Part shown: positions 1-10,131 of the stretch, in pieces | How the letters are laid out: each line of letters begins with the position of its first letter | How positions within the stretch are numbered: position 1 is the stretch's first letter | Source: Heloderma charlesbogerti | Lineage: Eukaryota; Chordata; Lepidosauria; Squamata; Helodermatidae | Direction of reading: 5' to 3' | DNA length: 64,000 nt | NCBI GenBank assembly: GCA_026122225.1 | Contig: JANEZZ010000525.1 | Location: 1 to 64,000 of the forward strand | Translations under genes and position numbers: made by a program | The notes under the pieces: generated by a model | Told to the model about the DNA's origin: nothing | What the model saw: only the letters and a program-made list of their open reading frames with translations | Databases searched by the model: none

Positions 1-1260
1 GGAATTTTTTCCCAGCATTCTTTGCAGGTGGCTGATCCCCTATATTTCGGAAGAAACAAACTGTTAAAGGTAAATATGGCTATGGAGTAGCTATTTATTA
101 GTATTGTGATGGCACTTTCCTTTCTCCTAGCTAGCCCATAATCTCTCAATGTATGTTTTTGTTCTTTTCATTGAGTGGATTATTATTATTTTTTTTGGCA
201 TTTCCTTCCATGGGGCTGCCAGGTCCTTGCCAAGAGAGATTGTCTCTCCCTTTCAGTGCCCTGAGGTAACTGGATTTCATGCAGCTGATGCCCCTTCCAC
301 CCTATTCCTCCACAGTGTCTCCCCCACCCACCCTTACAGAATGTCCTTACTTATATGTGCATGTGAGCTCACCTATGTACCTGATGAACCAGGAATATAG
401 GGATCTTTTGCAGAAGCATGGTGCAAACATGGTGGATGCAACAATGTGCTTTGACCAAAGTGGGGAAATTAACTCATGGACAAAAGTCAAGAGTAAAAAA
501 TAGTTTTATTTTACCACAAAAGACTGAAGAATTATTGAATAGTATACCAACCTCCTAATACTGGACTGGCAGACTATACCATAACAGCGATAGGGAAAGA
601 AAAAATAGAAGTGTGGAAGTATGGTTCACCAAATGAGGAACAGGGAGGGTACTAGGGAAACAGCAAGGCAGGAGCAGTGCTCAGCATGGGACCCTTCAAG
701 TTTCAGTGGCAAGGGGAGGGCCACACAAGGGGAAGAGTGGATAGATTTAGAGGAATTTCAGGAGGAATTAGAAGGAATAGAGACAAAGAAGATATGTTTA
801 TCTTGTTTCAGAACCCAAAGGGTGTCACCTCCTGATTATGAATACTTGGAATCTTTCAGTGGGCATAGTCTACCTTCTGGGCTGGAGATATCATGAGTTA
901 TGGGGTAACCACCTCAGACCACAACATGCTATGGTCTTCAGTCTGACCTAGGCCAGCTGATATAGGCTGGGTAAAGATTGCTAGACTCTTGGCCATAGGC
1001 AATGATGGGGAGACTTACTGGCTGGCTAAGCAATTATTAGGGACCCCAGAGCCCACAAAAAGGTGTGAAATACAGTTGGCCCAGTTTACACGATCACAAT
1101 GGGGGAACCCTAAAACAGCCCATGGGTTCTGGGTGGCTTGTTAACCATGGCAACAAGCCACCCTCACAACACAGTGAAGGTAGTTATGCAAATCCCCCCA
1201 GCATGCAATGAGCCACTGTGGCTTATTTCCCCCACTATGATCGTGCAAACCAGGTGTCTT
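1..1260. other. Unassigned sequence left of BovB copy 1
   Basis: No repeat family is clear in 1-1100. There is a 91-codon open frame at 621-896 on the plus strand, rich in Glu and Arg, and a 74-codon frame at 279-503; neither resembles a family I know and both lie in a region with many stops. About 1190-1250 is a partial copy, inverted, of the foldback element at 43402-43736 (GTGGCTTATTT and GATCGTGCAAACC shared). Confidence 0.4.
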
Positions 1261-1287
1261 GGCTCAATCTGTTGTTGTTGTTGTTGT

Positions 1288-2400
1288 TCAGTCATTCAGT
1301 TGTGTCCGACTCTTCGTGACCCCATGGACCATAGCACGCCAGACCTTCCTGTCCTGTGTTCTCTCCCGGAGTATGCTCAAGTTCATATTCATTGCATCCG
1401 TGATGCTATCTAGCCATCTCATCCTCTGCTGTCCCCTTCTCCTTTTGCCTTCAATCTTTCCCAGCATCAGGGTCTTTTCCAGAGAGTTTTCTCTTCGCAT
1501 TAGGTGGCCAAAATATTGGAGCTTCAGTATCTGTCCTTCCAATGAGCACTCAGGGTTGATTTCCTTTAGGATGGACTGATTTGACCTCCTTGCAGTCCAG
1601 GGCACTCGTAAGAGTCTTCTCCAGCACCACAGTTTGAAAGCATCCATTCTTCGGCGCTCAGCCTTCCTTATAGTCCAGCTCTCACAGCCATACATTACTA
1701 CTGGGAAAACCATAGCTTTGATTAGATGGACCTTTGTCGGCAAGGTGATGTCTCTGCTTCTTACTATGCTGTCTAGGTTTGCCATAGCTTTCCTCCCAAG
1801 GAGCAAGCGTCTTTTAATTTCATGGCTACAGTCACCATCTGTGGTGATCTTGGAGCCCAAGAAAGTAAAATCTGTCACTGCTTCCATTTCTTCCCCTTCT
1901 ATATGCCAGGAAGTGATGGGGCCAGATGCCATGATCTTCGTTTTTTTAATGTTGAGTTTCAAACCAGCTTTTGCACTCTCCTCTTTCACCCTCAACAAGA
2001 GGCTCTTGAGATCCTCTTCGCTTTCTGCCATTAGGGTGGTATCGTCTGCATATCGGAGGTTGTTGATAATTCTCCCAGCAAACTTAATTCCGACCTCTGA
2101 TTCATCTAACCTGGCATTTCTCATGATGTACTCTGCATATAAGTTAAATAAGCAGGGTGACAATATGCAACCTTGTCGTACTCCTTTCCCAATTTTGAAC
2201 CACTCGGTTGTTCCATGTCTGGTTCTTACTGTTGCTTCTTGACCCTTGTACAGGTTTCTCAGGAGACAGCTAAGGTGGTCTGGTACTCCCATCTCTTTAA
2301 GAATTTGCCACAGTTTGTTGTGATCCACACAATCAAAGGCTTTAGCGTAGTCAATGAAGCAGAAATAGACGTTTTTCTGGAATTCTCTTGCTTTCTCCAT
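1288..2400 (-). pseudogene. BovB copy 1, reverse transcriptase catalytic and C-terminal part
   Basis: This is the longest intact piece of copy 1, 370 codons. It carries RT motif A (FIDYAKAFD, residues 15-23), motif B (GVRQGC, 73-78), the catalytic YADD box (117-120), the LKLNIKKTKIM block and the FLGSKIT block. The C terminus has the BovB signature YGCESWTIRKAE, a Trp/Cys/Arg-rich stretch and the ending VTKSRTQLND. The polymerase core itself looks intact, but the protein lacks its N-terminal RT blocks because of the stops upstream. Confidence 0.95.
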
Positions 2401-2484
2401 GATGCAGCGAATGTTGGCGATTTGATCTCTAGTTCCTCTGCCTCTTCAAAACCCAGCTTGTACTTCTGGTAGTTCTCGTTTCGC

Positions 2485-2874
2485 CTACTGCTGAAGCCTA
2501 GCTTGTAGGATTTTGAGCATCACCTTGCTGGCAAGTGAAATGAGCGCAATTGTGCGGTAGTTTGAACACTCTTTGGCATTGCCCTTCTTTGGAATTGGAA
2601 TGTAAACTGACCTTTTCCAGTCTTGCGGACATTGTTGAGTGTTCCAAATTTGTTGGCATATTGAATGCAGCACTTTAACAGCATCATCTTTTAGGATTTT
2701 AAATAGCTCAGCTGGAAGACTGTCATCTCTGCTAGCTTTGTTGTTACTAATGCTTCCTAAGGTCCACTTGACTTCACTCTCTAGGATGTCCGGCTTGAGT
2801 TCAGTGACCGCACTATCATGGCTATCAGGGACATTCAGATCTTTCCTGTATATTCTTCTGTGTATTCTTTCCAC
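2485..2874 (-). pseudogene. BovB copy 1, N-terminal part of reverse transcriptase
   Basis: The segment encodes the first RT blocks: LPAELFKILKDDAVKVL, then WKRSVYIPIPKKGNAKECSN followed by YRTIALI, which correspond to the fingers region. It stops at LQARLQQ because a TAT codon has become TAG. A second stop lies in the GFRRGRG block (CGA to TGA), between this fragment and the catalytic part at 1288-2400. The frame is the same as that of the downstream RT piece, so the two were one protein. Confidence 0.9.
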
Positions 2875-3305
2875 CTCTTCTTAATCTCATCTGCTTCTGT
2901 TAGGTCCCTGCCTTCTTTGTCCTTTATCATGCCCATCTTTGCACAAAACGTTCCCCTGAGATCTCCAATTTTCTTGAAGAGATCTCTAGTCTTTCCCATT
3001 CTGTTGTTTTCCTCGATTTCTTTGCATTGTTCATTTAAGAAGGCCTTCTTGTCTCTCCTTGCTATTCTCTGGAACTCTGCATTCAGTTGGATATATCTTT
3101 CCCTTTCTCCCTTGCTTTTCGCTTCCCTTCTTTCCTCAGCTACTTGTAAAGCCTCATCAGACAGCCACTTGGCTTTCTTGCATTTCTTTTTCTTTGGGAT
3201 GGATTTCGTTGCTGCCTCCTGAACAATGTTACGGACCTCTGTCCATAGTTCCTCAGGCACTCTGTCTATCAGGTCTAATCCCTGAAATCTATTCCTCACC
3301 TCCAC
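2835..3305 (-). pseudogene. BovB copy 1, linker between endonuclease and reverse transcriptase
   Basis: This 156-codon stretch corresponds to the charged region between the endonuclease and the RT: it opens with MEVRNRF, contains a KKKKCKKAKW basic patch and continues through GKTRDLFKKIGDLRG. In the BovB copy at 51212 the same region is continuous with the endonuclease C terminus. It ends where a 1-bp loss near 2850 changes the frame (TEEL becomes TEEYTG). The segment is rich in Lys, Arg and Glu, which suggests nucleic-acid contact, but no catalytic motif is visible. Confidence 0.85.
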
Positions 3306-3548
3306 TGTATATTCATAAGGGATATGATTTAGGTCATACCTGAATGGTTTAGTGGTTTTCCTTACGTTCTTCCATTTAAGCCGAAATTTTGCAAGAAGCA
3401 GCTCATGATCTGAGCCACAGTCAGCTCCAGGTCTTGTTTTTACTGACTGTATAGAGCTTCTCCATCTTTGGCTGCAAAGGACATAATCAATCTGATTTCG
3501 ATATTGACCATCTGGTGATGTCCATGTGTAGAGTCGTCTCTTGTGCTG

Positions 3549-4076
3549 TTAGAAAAGAGTGTTTGCTATGATCAGCGTGTTCTCTTGGCAAAACTCTATT
3601 AGCTTTTGTCCTGCTTCATTTTGTACACCAAGGCCATGCCTGCCTGTTATCCCAGTGATTTCTTGACTTCCTACTTTAGCATTCCAATCCCCTATGATGA
3701 AGAAGACATCTTTTTTTGGTGTTAGTTCTAGAAGGTGTTGTAGGTCTTCATAGAACCGATCAACCTCAGCTTCTTCGGCCTCAGTGGTTGGGGCATAGAC
3801 TTGAATTACTGTGATGTTGAATGGTTTGCCTTGGATTCGTACTGAGATCATTCTATCATTTTTAAGATTGTACCCCAGTACTGCTTTTCCCACCCTTTTG
3901 TTGACTATGAGTGCTACTCCATTTCTTCTAAGGGATTCTTGCCCACAATAGTAGATATGATGGTCACCTGAATTAAATTCGCCCATGCCTGTCCATTTTA
4001 GTTCGCTGATTCCCAAGATGTCGATGTTCAATCTTGCCATCTCATGTTTGACCACCTCCAGCTTACCTTGATTCAT
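3549..4076 (-). pseudogene. BovB copy 1, APE-type endonuclease fragment
   Basis: This 175-codon segment covers most of the endonuclease that nicks target DNA before target-primed reverse transcription. Visible signatures in order are GISELKWTG with the catalytic Glu (about residues 22-30), the YAPTTEAEEAE stretch, and FIIGDWNAKVG with the catalytic Asp and Asn (about residues 126-136). It ends at a TAA where the copy at 8711 has CAA, so the TWTSPDG, NQIDYVL and SDH blocks lie downstream of the stop. A truncated endonuclease lacking the final Asp-His pair should be inactive. It begins at the internal Met of the motif TWNVRSMNQG. Confidence 0.9.
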
Positions 4077-4096
4077 TGATCTGACATTCCAGGTTC

Positions 4097-4423
4097 CTAA
4101 ACAATATTGTTCTTTACAGCATCAGACTTTCTTTTCACCACCAGACACATCCACAGCTGAGTGTCCTTTCGGCTTTGGCCCAGCCGCTTCACTCTTCTGG
4201 CGCTACTTGGAAATACCCTCTGCTCTTCCCCAGTAGTATATTGGACACCTTCCGACCTGAGGGGCTCATCTTCCGGCGTCATATCTTTTAGCCTTGTGAT
4301 ACATTCCATGGGGTTTTCTTGGCAAGAATACTGGAGTGGGTTGCCATTTCTTTCTCCAGTGGACCACATTTTGTCAGAACTCTCCGCCATGACCTGTCCC
4401 TCTTGGGTGGCCCTGCACGGCAT
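4097..4423 (-). pseudogene. BovB copy 1, N-terminal leader of the ORF
   Basis: This 108-codon segment matches the first part of the BovB polyprotein in the copy at 8711. It starts MPCRATQEG and contains the shared stretch TPEDEPLRSEGVQY. The match ends after FPSSAR, where loss of one A shifts the frame, so the last 35 or so residues are out of frame. The true frame continues towards the endonuclease at 4076. I see no known domain in this leader. Whether the natural start is this ATG or one just before the endonuclease is uncertain. Confidence 0.8.
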
Positions 4424-4499
4424 AGCTTATGGCTTCACTGAGTTATGCAAGCCCCTTCGCCACAACAAGGCAGTGAACCATGAAGGGGTGGCTCAATCT

Positions 4500-4790
4500 A
4501 CATGGTTGATTTAGACTGGAGTGACAGCACATCAGAGTCGTTCGCGACAGATGATGTTGTTGCAATCTGTAGCAACCCCACAGCTTCCCTCTGGAAAAGG
4601 CGCAGTTTTGGAAAGTCCCTTTAGTGCATCTTTTTCCCCTTAAACACGGCTCCTGCATGGTTCTGCTGCTACCCACCCCCAAATTAAATCCTGGGTGTGC
4701 CTATTTCTGTGACCTGGCAATGGCCTGGTCAAGGGGTGGGGCTGCTCCCTTTTCCCTGTCCATTCCCTCTTTTTCCCCAATCACTTTGCC
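4500..4790 (+). repeat. Interspersed repeat shared with 54722-55080
   Basis: The stretch from about 4508 (CAGCACATCAGAGTCG, then GACAGATGATG) through CAACCC, AGCTTCCCTCTGGAAA, TTTAGTG, ATTAAATCCTGGG and GACCTGGC to about 4790 is clearly related, block by block and in the same orientation, to 54722-55080. I do not recognise the family and see no coding capacity. BovB copy 1 has inserted about 10 bp inside its left edge: GGCTCAATCT corresponds to GGCCCAGTCT in the other copy. Confidence 0.6.
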
Positions 4791-5340
4791 TCATTCATGG
4801 AATTGTACTAGGGGAGGGGGAGAAATGATGTCATCTTCCACTTGTAACCCTTCTGTGTTCTCCCACCCACATCCTCCATCTTCTTTATTTCCAGCCCTAC
4901 TGTAAGTGTTCTGAGAAGAGGGGCAATATATCCATCTTGTTATTAGGTTTCACTATTCATGGCAAATGGCCTTTTACCTGAGCACCCATCAGTAAGTTCT
5001 GTGCCATGAGGAAACATAACATTTCTCCTAAGCTCCAATCCATCCTCCCTTACTGTGTCCCCACTCCATCTTCTTTTTGCCCCTTATTCAGGCAGTGTGC
5101 TGCTAGTATAAGGATGCTGACAGCAGTAGCTTCTCGCCAGTGAAAAGGTGTCACTACTGTGGTATCTTTTTTTTTGCCCCAGCTGGCATAAAATTGTACT
5201 TTGCCAGCACAGGGAAGGATGCTGCTCAGTGGACAGAATTCAGGGATAGGATTGCTCCATCTGCAATAAAATCTTGCAGCTCGATGACATATCTATACCA
5301 TAAACCTATATCAATTTTATACTGGTTTAACAGTTGAGGT
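4790..5340. other. No gene seen
   Basis: Moderately GC-rich sequence without an obvious repeat or coding signal. Short open frames are present but show no recognisable motif. Confidence 0.5.
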
Positions 5341-5440
5341 TTCCTCCAATGAATCCTGGGAATTATAGTCCAGTGAGGTGTTGCAAACTCTCTGTTAATC
5401 ACAAAACCACAATTCCCGGGATTCAGTAGGGAATGAGTGT
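5341..5440. repeat. Short foldback repeat (AATCCTGGGAATTATAG type)
   Basis: The left part reads GAATCCTGGGAATTATAG and the right part is its near reverse complement, CCACAATTCCCGGGATTC, about 55 bp apart. This arrangement fits a small non-autonomous DNA transposon or its relic. Its borders and target duplication are unclear. Confidence 0.55.
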
Positions 5441-5889
5441 GGCATAGATAGGTCCACTTGGTGCTTGGTGAATGTGATTGTCCTGCAAGTGCCCTGCTAC
5501 TGGAGGAAGATGTTTAAACTCCTCACAACTGTGCAACAGCTGTGCATTTACTGCATGATAAAACCATCAGCTGGAAAGTCTCCTAGAGATACCTGCAAGT
5601 TATAGCCGGTAGGTTAAAAGCAACACCTTGCAGTGTGCCTGGAACCAGTGTCAACAGTCAGTGGACTGCCGTTTAAACAGACACTCTTGTTCCTCACATC
5701 GGTCCAAAGACTCCTGCAACATTCCCAGCCTTTCAAGGATGAGCTTTGTCATAGCCTGAGGACTCCCCTCACCCCACAAGCTAATAGTAGAGTCACTGTG
5801 GACTGAGAGAGAGAGAGAGATCACACACACACACAGTGACACTTTTGATGAAAGCTCGTAGCCTTATAGTAATTAAGTGTGTGTGTGGG

Positions 5890-5920
<31 letters not shown>

Positions 5921-7250
5921 AATACACAAAGACACACACCCCTATAATATATATCCATGTGAAATTGGTAAGGAATTCATAGGTCCATCATAATATTTGG
6001 CATTACAAAAGGCCCACATACAGCAAGGATGGCCCTTCAGGAAGGTTGGTTTTCAATCTTATGTGGGGAGAATGATTCTGTTGCTGAGCTCTTCTGGCAA
6101 AATGTATTCATCCAATAAATAATTTACTTCCAAAAGGAAAGAGGACAATTGGAGCACAGTACCCTTCAAAGGGGATATTTTGATAGAGTCTTCACACATT
6201 TTGAAAGTGGGAACAATGACATGGGTTCTCCCAACCCCAACTTCCAGCCTCCTGATGTCTGTATCAAATAGAAACTGGGCATTTGTCAATTGCCTGGGAT
6301 AGTTAGTGCTCTGTACGCCACAGTGACCCCCAGGAACTGTGCATTGAGAAGAAATATCTCTGAAATAAAGCTATAATCAGGTCATGAGGACGCAGTGGTT
6401 GAGAATGTATTCATCCTGACAGCTCCAGTGATGTTGTTTACAAACAGGCATGAAACCAGCTGCCTAGTGAGTGGGATACCCTCTTCTCTTACAAAAGAGA
6501 CTAAATTACACAACATTATATTAAATGGAGCTGATTTCCACTAGGCTGTTATTCCCATTATCAGGGAAAACGGTGTTTCTGCCATGGATTTTACAGAAGC
6601 CTTTTACCACTTGATTATTCTCCATTGCTTTTATTCTTGTCTGTGTAATAGTCGCTTACTTTAAAAATGAAATGATACCGTCTAAACGCATGCCTGCAGA
6701 AGGCAATTTGGAAAGAAGTGAGAGATTCCATTGATACATACACTTAGTTGGAAATACATCCTACTGAGGGCAGTAGTTGGTTGGTTTTTTAGTCCTTGGT
6801 AAGTATGCCAGTCCTATGTTTACCTAGAAGAAAGCCCTACTGACAACAGCGGGGCTTATTCCCTAGTAAGTAAGCATAACATTGTAGCATTGAGCACAAG
6901 GAAAAATAATTCCTTGGCTTACATTTTCAGGATCTCACATGGATATATTTTAATAGAGTTTGCAGAAATGCAAATAGTGTAAATAATGTCAAAGGCTGAA
7001 AGCATTACATTGATGCATGTATAATTGAATAAATGCTCTGTTGCATGTTTAAAATATTGCCTTTTAATCAATTTTTAATTGGATGTGTCTTGAAAAGGCA
7101 CTAGGTGCTGATGCCATTATTGTAAACATTCTGTACAATTACTTGATTCAAAAGACATATCTCAGGTGTCCTGACTAACTTAGAATATCCCTGGTTTCTG
7201 AATATGAGATAATAATCTGATTATCATCATCATCAAAATAACTGCTCAGT
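5441..7250. other. AT-rich single-copy sequence with purine and CA microsatellites
   Basis: No gene is visible. The stretch 5808-5935 holds GA and CA runs, including (GA)n at about 5890-5918. The rest, especially 6300-7200, is AT-rich and shows no repeat signature. Confidence 0.5.
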
Positions 7251-7352
7251 TTAGAGCCCTGGAGAGCCACTGCCATTTAGTGTAGAGACAATACTGAACT
7301 AGACGGACCAATGATCTGACTTGGCACAAGGCTGCTTCATATGTTCAGCAAC
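7250..7352 (+). repeat. 3' part of a tRNA-derived SINE
   Basis: The block CTGGAGAGCCACTGCCA, GACAATACTGAACTAGACGG, ACCAATGATCTGACTTGG and GGCTGCTTCATATGTTC matches, with substitutions, the tail half of the SINE at 43885-44047. The tRNA-like head is missing, so this is a 5'-truncated copy. Confidence 0.65.
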
Positions 7353-7949
7353 TTGCCGGAGGAGTAGTGTTGGAGAGGGGAAACTAAATCCCGCTGGGTG
7401 TGTTAGTGGTTGTGATAAACCCCTATATTCTGATGTAGCTCAACAGTGTCCCCTAGAGCGTCTGGGAAATTGGCACCCTGTCAGGATGCCTGAAGAGGCT
7501 TAACTCGCTTTTTTGTTCTCCATTATGCATCCAAAAATGTAAGCTCTTTTTTTAGAATAGACTAACTGGTTCGAACTGACTGAGCCTTTTGAAATATACA
7601 TTTAAAGTCATTATGAAGGTGGGTCCAGCCACTAAGTAATTTTCTGATTTCCTGGCTAGACCAGTGACATCAGCAATGGAGGCTATCTCATGACTGAACA
7701 AATTAGAATCAGTCTCTGCTAAGGGGCTTTTACTAAACTCAGATTCCCATAAAAGTAAGAGTTTGCTCGTTCCTTGGAAGCTTTCCATATACCATCTAAC
7801 TGGAGGCCAAGAAACCCTCTCCGAAAGTATCCTCTCTGCAATGAACTCTGCAGGTGCTCTAGAACTCAAGACTCTATTCAAGTAGATAAGATACAATGAG
7901 CTACGTTAGACTGGTTTTTTATTTTATTTGGAGTTCTCTGTCTCTCTCA

Positions 7950-7981
<32 letters not shown>

Positions 7982-8205
7982 TGCCTTCCCTTGCTAACAC
8001 AGCCCCAGCAGTGTGATCAGGCCAGTAACTGCATGTACAGCATCCAATAATTATAATGCATATATTTCCTATATAATCCTGACACCCAGAAGTAGATGTC
8101 TGTTAGTTATACAGACTATGGCTGCAAACTTATATACAGCTTTTTAAAAATCCACTGAAGTAACTGGGATTTAAGCAACTTAAGTGTGTGCAGCATTGCA
8201 GGCCA
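7353..8205. other. No gene seen; contains (TG)14
   Basis: A perfect (TG)14 microsatellite lies at 7953-7980. Otherwise the interval is unremarkable. A minus-strand 114-codon open frame at 7552-7896 has no recognisable motif. Confidence 0.5.
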
Positions 8206-8500
8206 TGGCCGTATTCATACAAAACAGTAAGCCAGAATTATTAAAAATTCTGGTTTATTGGTAAACTGCCTGCTCACTCCCACTTGGTTCCTCCTGCAAG
8301 CAGGAGCAGCTAAAGTAACCAGGAACTTATCAGCCATAGAAAGTTTAGCCTCATATCCAAACCTGCACTCCTGGCTTGTCTCTCCTCTAACAAGCCAATT
8401 TGAAGCTAGGGGTTGTAGTTAGCTTCTAGATCATGGCTTGTTAAAGGAGTGACAAACCAAGGTTAAGTAAATCCTGGAAGATCACTAGTATTTATCAGGC
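8206..8500. repeat. Foldback MITE-like repeat (AAGCCAGAATT family)
   Basis: The block begins with TTCATACAAAACAGTAAGCC, followed by AGAATTATTAAAAATTCTGG, which is itself self-complementary. Inside it, CTCCTGGCTTGTCTCTCCTC and TAACAAGCCA are the reverse complement of a block near 26665 in the repeat at 26462-26850. The right end is not clearly defined. Confidence 0.5.
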
Positions 8501-8710
8501 TGTTTTTATTTTTAAATCCTTTTTTATTTTAATGTACAAACCTATATGCTTCTGTATATGTAGGGAGTCCCCAGAGTATGTAGAAAGTCCACCACCTTAC
8601 TGTTAGGTGGCCTCATTTTGCTTCCAAATTGTTAGAGGGTACACAACCCTTCATGGATCACTGCCCTGTTGTGGCGAAGGGGCTTGCGTAACTCAGTGAA
8701 GCCATAAGCT

Positions 8711-9991
8711 ATGCCGTGCAGGGCCACCCAAGACGGACAGGTCATGGCAGAGAGTTCTGACAAAATGTGGTCCACTGGAGAAGGAAATGGTAGCCCACTC
8801 CAGTATTCTTGCCAAGAAAACCCCATGGAACGTATCACAAGGCTAAAAGATATGACGCCGGAAGATGAGCCCCTCAGGTCGGAAGGTGTCCAATATGCTA
8901 CTGGGGAAGAGCAGAGGGTATTTCCAAGTAGCGCCAGAAAGAGTGAAGCGGCTGGGCCAAAGCCGAAAGGACACTCAGCTGTGGATGTGTCTGGTGGTGA
9001 AAAGAAAATCCGATGCTGTAAAGAACAATATTGTTTAGGAACCTGGAATGTCAGATCAATGAATCAAGGTAAGCTGGAGGTGGTCAAACATGAGATGGCA
9101 AGATTGAACATCGACATCTTGGGAATCAGCGAACTAAAATGGACAGGCATGGGCGAATTTAATTCAGGTGACCATCATATCTACTATTGTGGGCAAGAAT
9201 CCCTTAGAAGAAATGGAGTAGCACTCATAGTCAACAAAAGGGTGGGAAAAGCAGTACTGGGGTACAATCTTAAAAATGATAGAATGATCTCAGTACGAAT
9301 CCAAGGCAAACCATTCAACATCACAGTAATTCAAGTCTATGCCCCAACCACTGAGGCCGAAGAAGCTGAGGTTGATCGGTTCTATGAAGACCTACAACAC
9401 CTTCTAGAACTAACACCAAAAAAAGATGTCCTCTTCATCATAGGGGATTGGAATGCTAAAGTAGGAAGTCAAGAAATCACCGGGATAACAGGCAGGCATG
9501 GCCTTGGTGTACAAAATGAAGCAGGACAAAAGCTAATAGAGTTTTGCCAAGAGAACATGCTGATCATAGCAAACACTCTTTTCCAACAGCACAAGAGGCG
9601 ACTCTACACATGGACGTCACCAGATGGTCAATATCGAAATCAGATTGATTATGTCCTTTGCAGCCAAAGATGGAGAAGCTCCATACAGTCAGTAAAAACA
9701 AGACCTGGAGCTGACTGTGGCTCAGATCATGAGCTGCTTCTTGCAAAATTTCGGCTTAAATTGAAGAACGTAGGGAAAACCACTAAACCGTTCAGGTATG
9801 ACCTAAATCATATCCCTGATGAATATACAGTGGAGGTGAGGAATAGATTTAAGGGATTAGACCTGATAGAGTGCCTGAGAAACTATGGACGGAGGTCCGT
9901 AACATTGTTCAGGAGGCAGCAACGAAATCCGTCCCAAAGAAAAAGAAATGCAAGAAAGCCAAGTGGCTGTCTGATGAGGCTTTACAAGTAG
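8711..9991 (+). pseudogene. BovB copy 2, leader and complete APE-type endonuclease
   Basis: The 426-codon frame starts at MPCRATQ and carries a complete endonuclease: TWNVRSM (111-117), GISELKWTG with catalytic Glu141, QVYAPTTEAE (208-217), IIGDWNAKVG with Asp246 and Asn248, YTWTSPDGQ (299-307), QIDYVLCSQR (311-320) and GSDHELL with Asp339 and His340. These match the catalytic layout of exonuclease III-like LINE endonucleases. After residue 386 a 4-bp deletion shifts the frame, so the last 40 residues are spurious. The endonuclease module itself has no visible lesion. Confidence 0.95.
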
Positions 9992-10131
9992 CTCACGAAA
10001 GAAGGGAAGCGAAAAGCAAGGGAGAAAGGGGAAGATATACCCAACTGAATGCAGAGTTCCAGAGAATAGCAAGGAGAGACAAGAAGCCCTTCTTAAATGA
10101 ACAATGCAAAGAAATCGAGGAAAACAACTGA
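9871..10131 (+). pseudogene. BovB copy 2, linker fragment
   Basis: This 86-codon piece resumes the BovB frame after the 4-bp deletion, beginning at PEKLWTEVRNIVQEAATKS and including KKKKCKKAKWLSDEALQVA. It is in the same frame as the RT segment that follows at 10132 and is separated from it only by the TGA at 10129-10131, where other copies have an Arg codon. Confidence 0.9.

Larger units (their letters stand above)
1271..4489 (-). mobile_element. BovB (RTE-clade) LINE copy 1, near full length
   Basis: This is a non-LTR retrotransposon read on the minus strand. Read 5' to 3' it starts near CCCCTTCATGG (plus coordinate about 4489), runs through an apurinic-type endonuclease and a reverse transcriptase, and ends in the short BovB tail with an (ACA)n run seen as TGTTGTTG at 1271. 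A 10-bp target-site duplication, GGCTCAATCT, lies at 1261-1270 and again at 4490-4499, so the insertion borders are well defined. About 3.2 kb matches the usual BovB length. The coding region is broken by a 1-bp deletion near 4197, a stop at 3549-3551, another 1-bp loss near 2850 and two stops between 2400 and 2485. It sits at the edge of another interspersed repeat (4500-4790). Confidence 0.95.

Noticed and set aside
621..896. 91-codon open frame rich in Glu and Arg
   Set aside because: No recognisable domain, no neighbouring exons with clear splice sites, and stops nearby. It is kept only as part of an unassigned interval.
1634..2242. Long plus-strand open frame within BovB copy 1, and similar antisense frames in the other copies
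   Set aside because: They are antisense to the reverse transcriptase and recur in every BovB copy because the coding strand has a constrained codon pattern.
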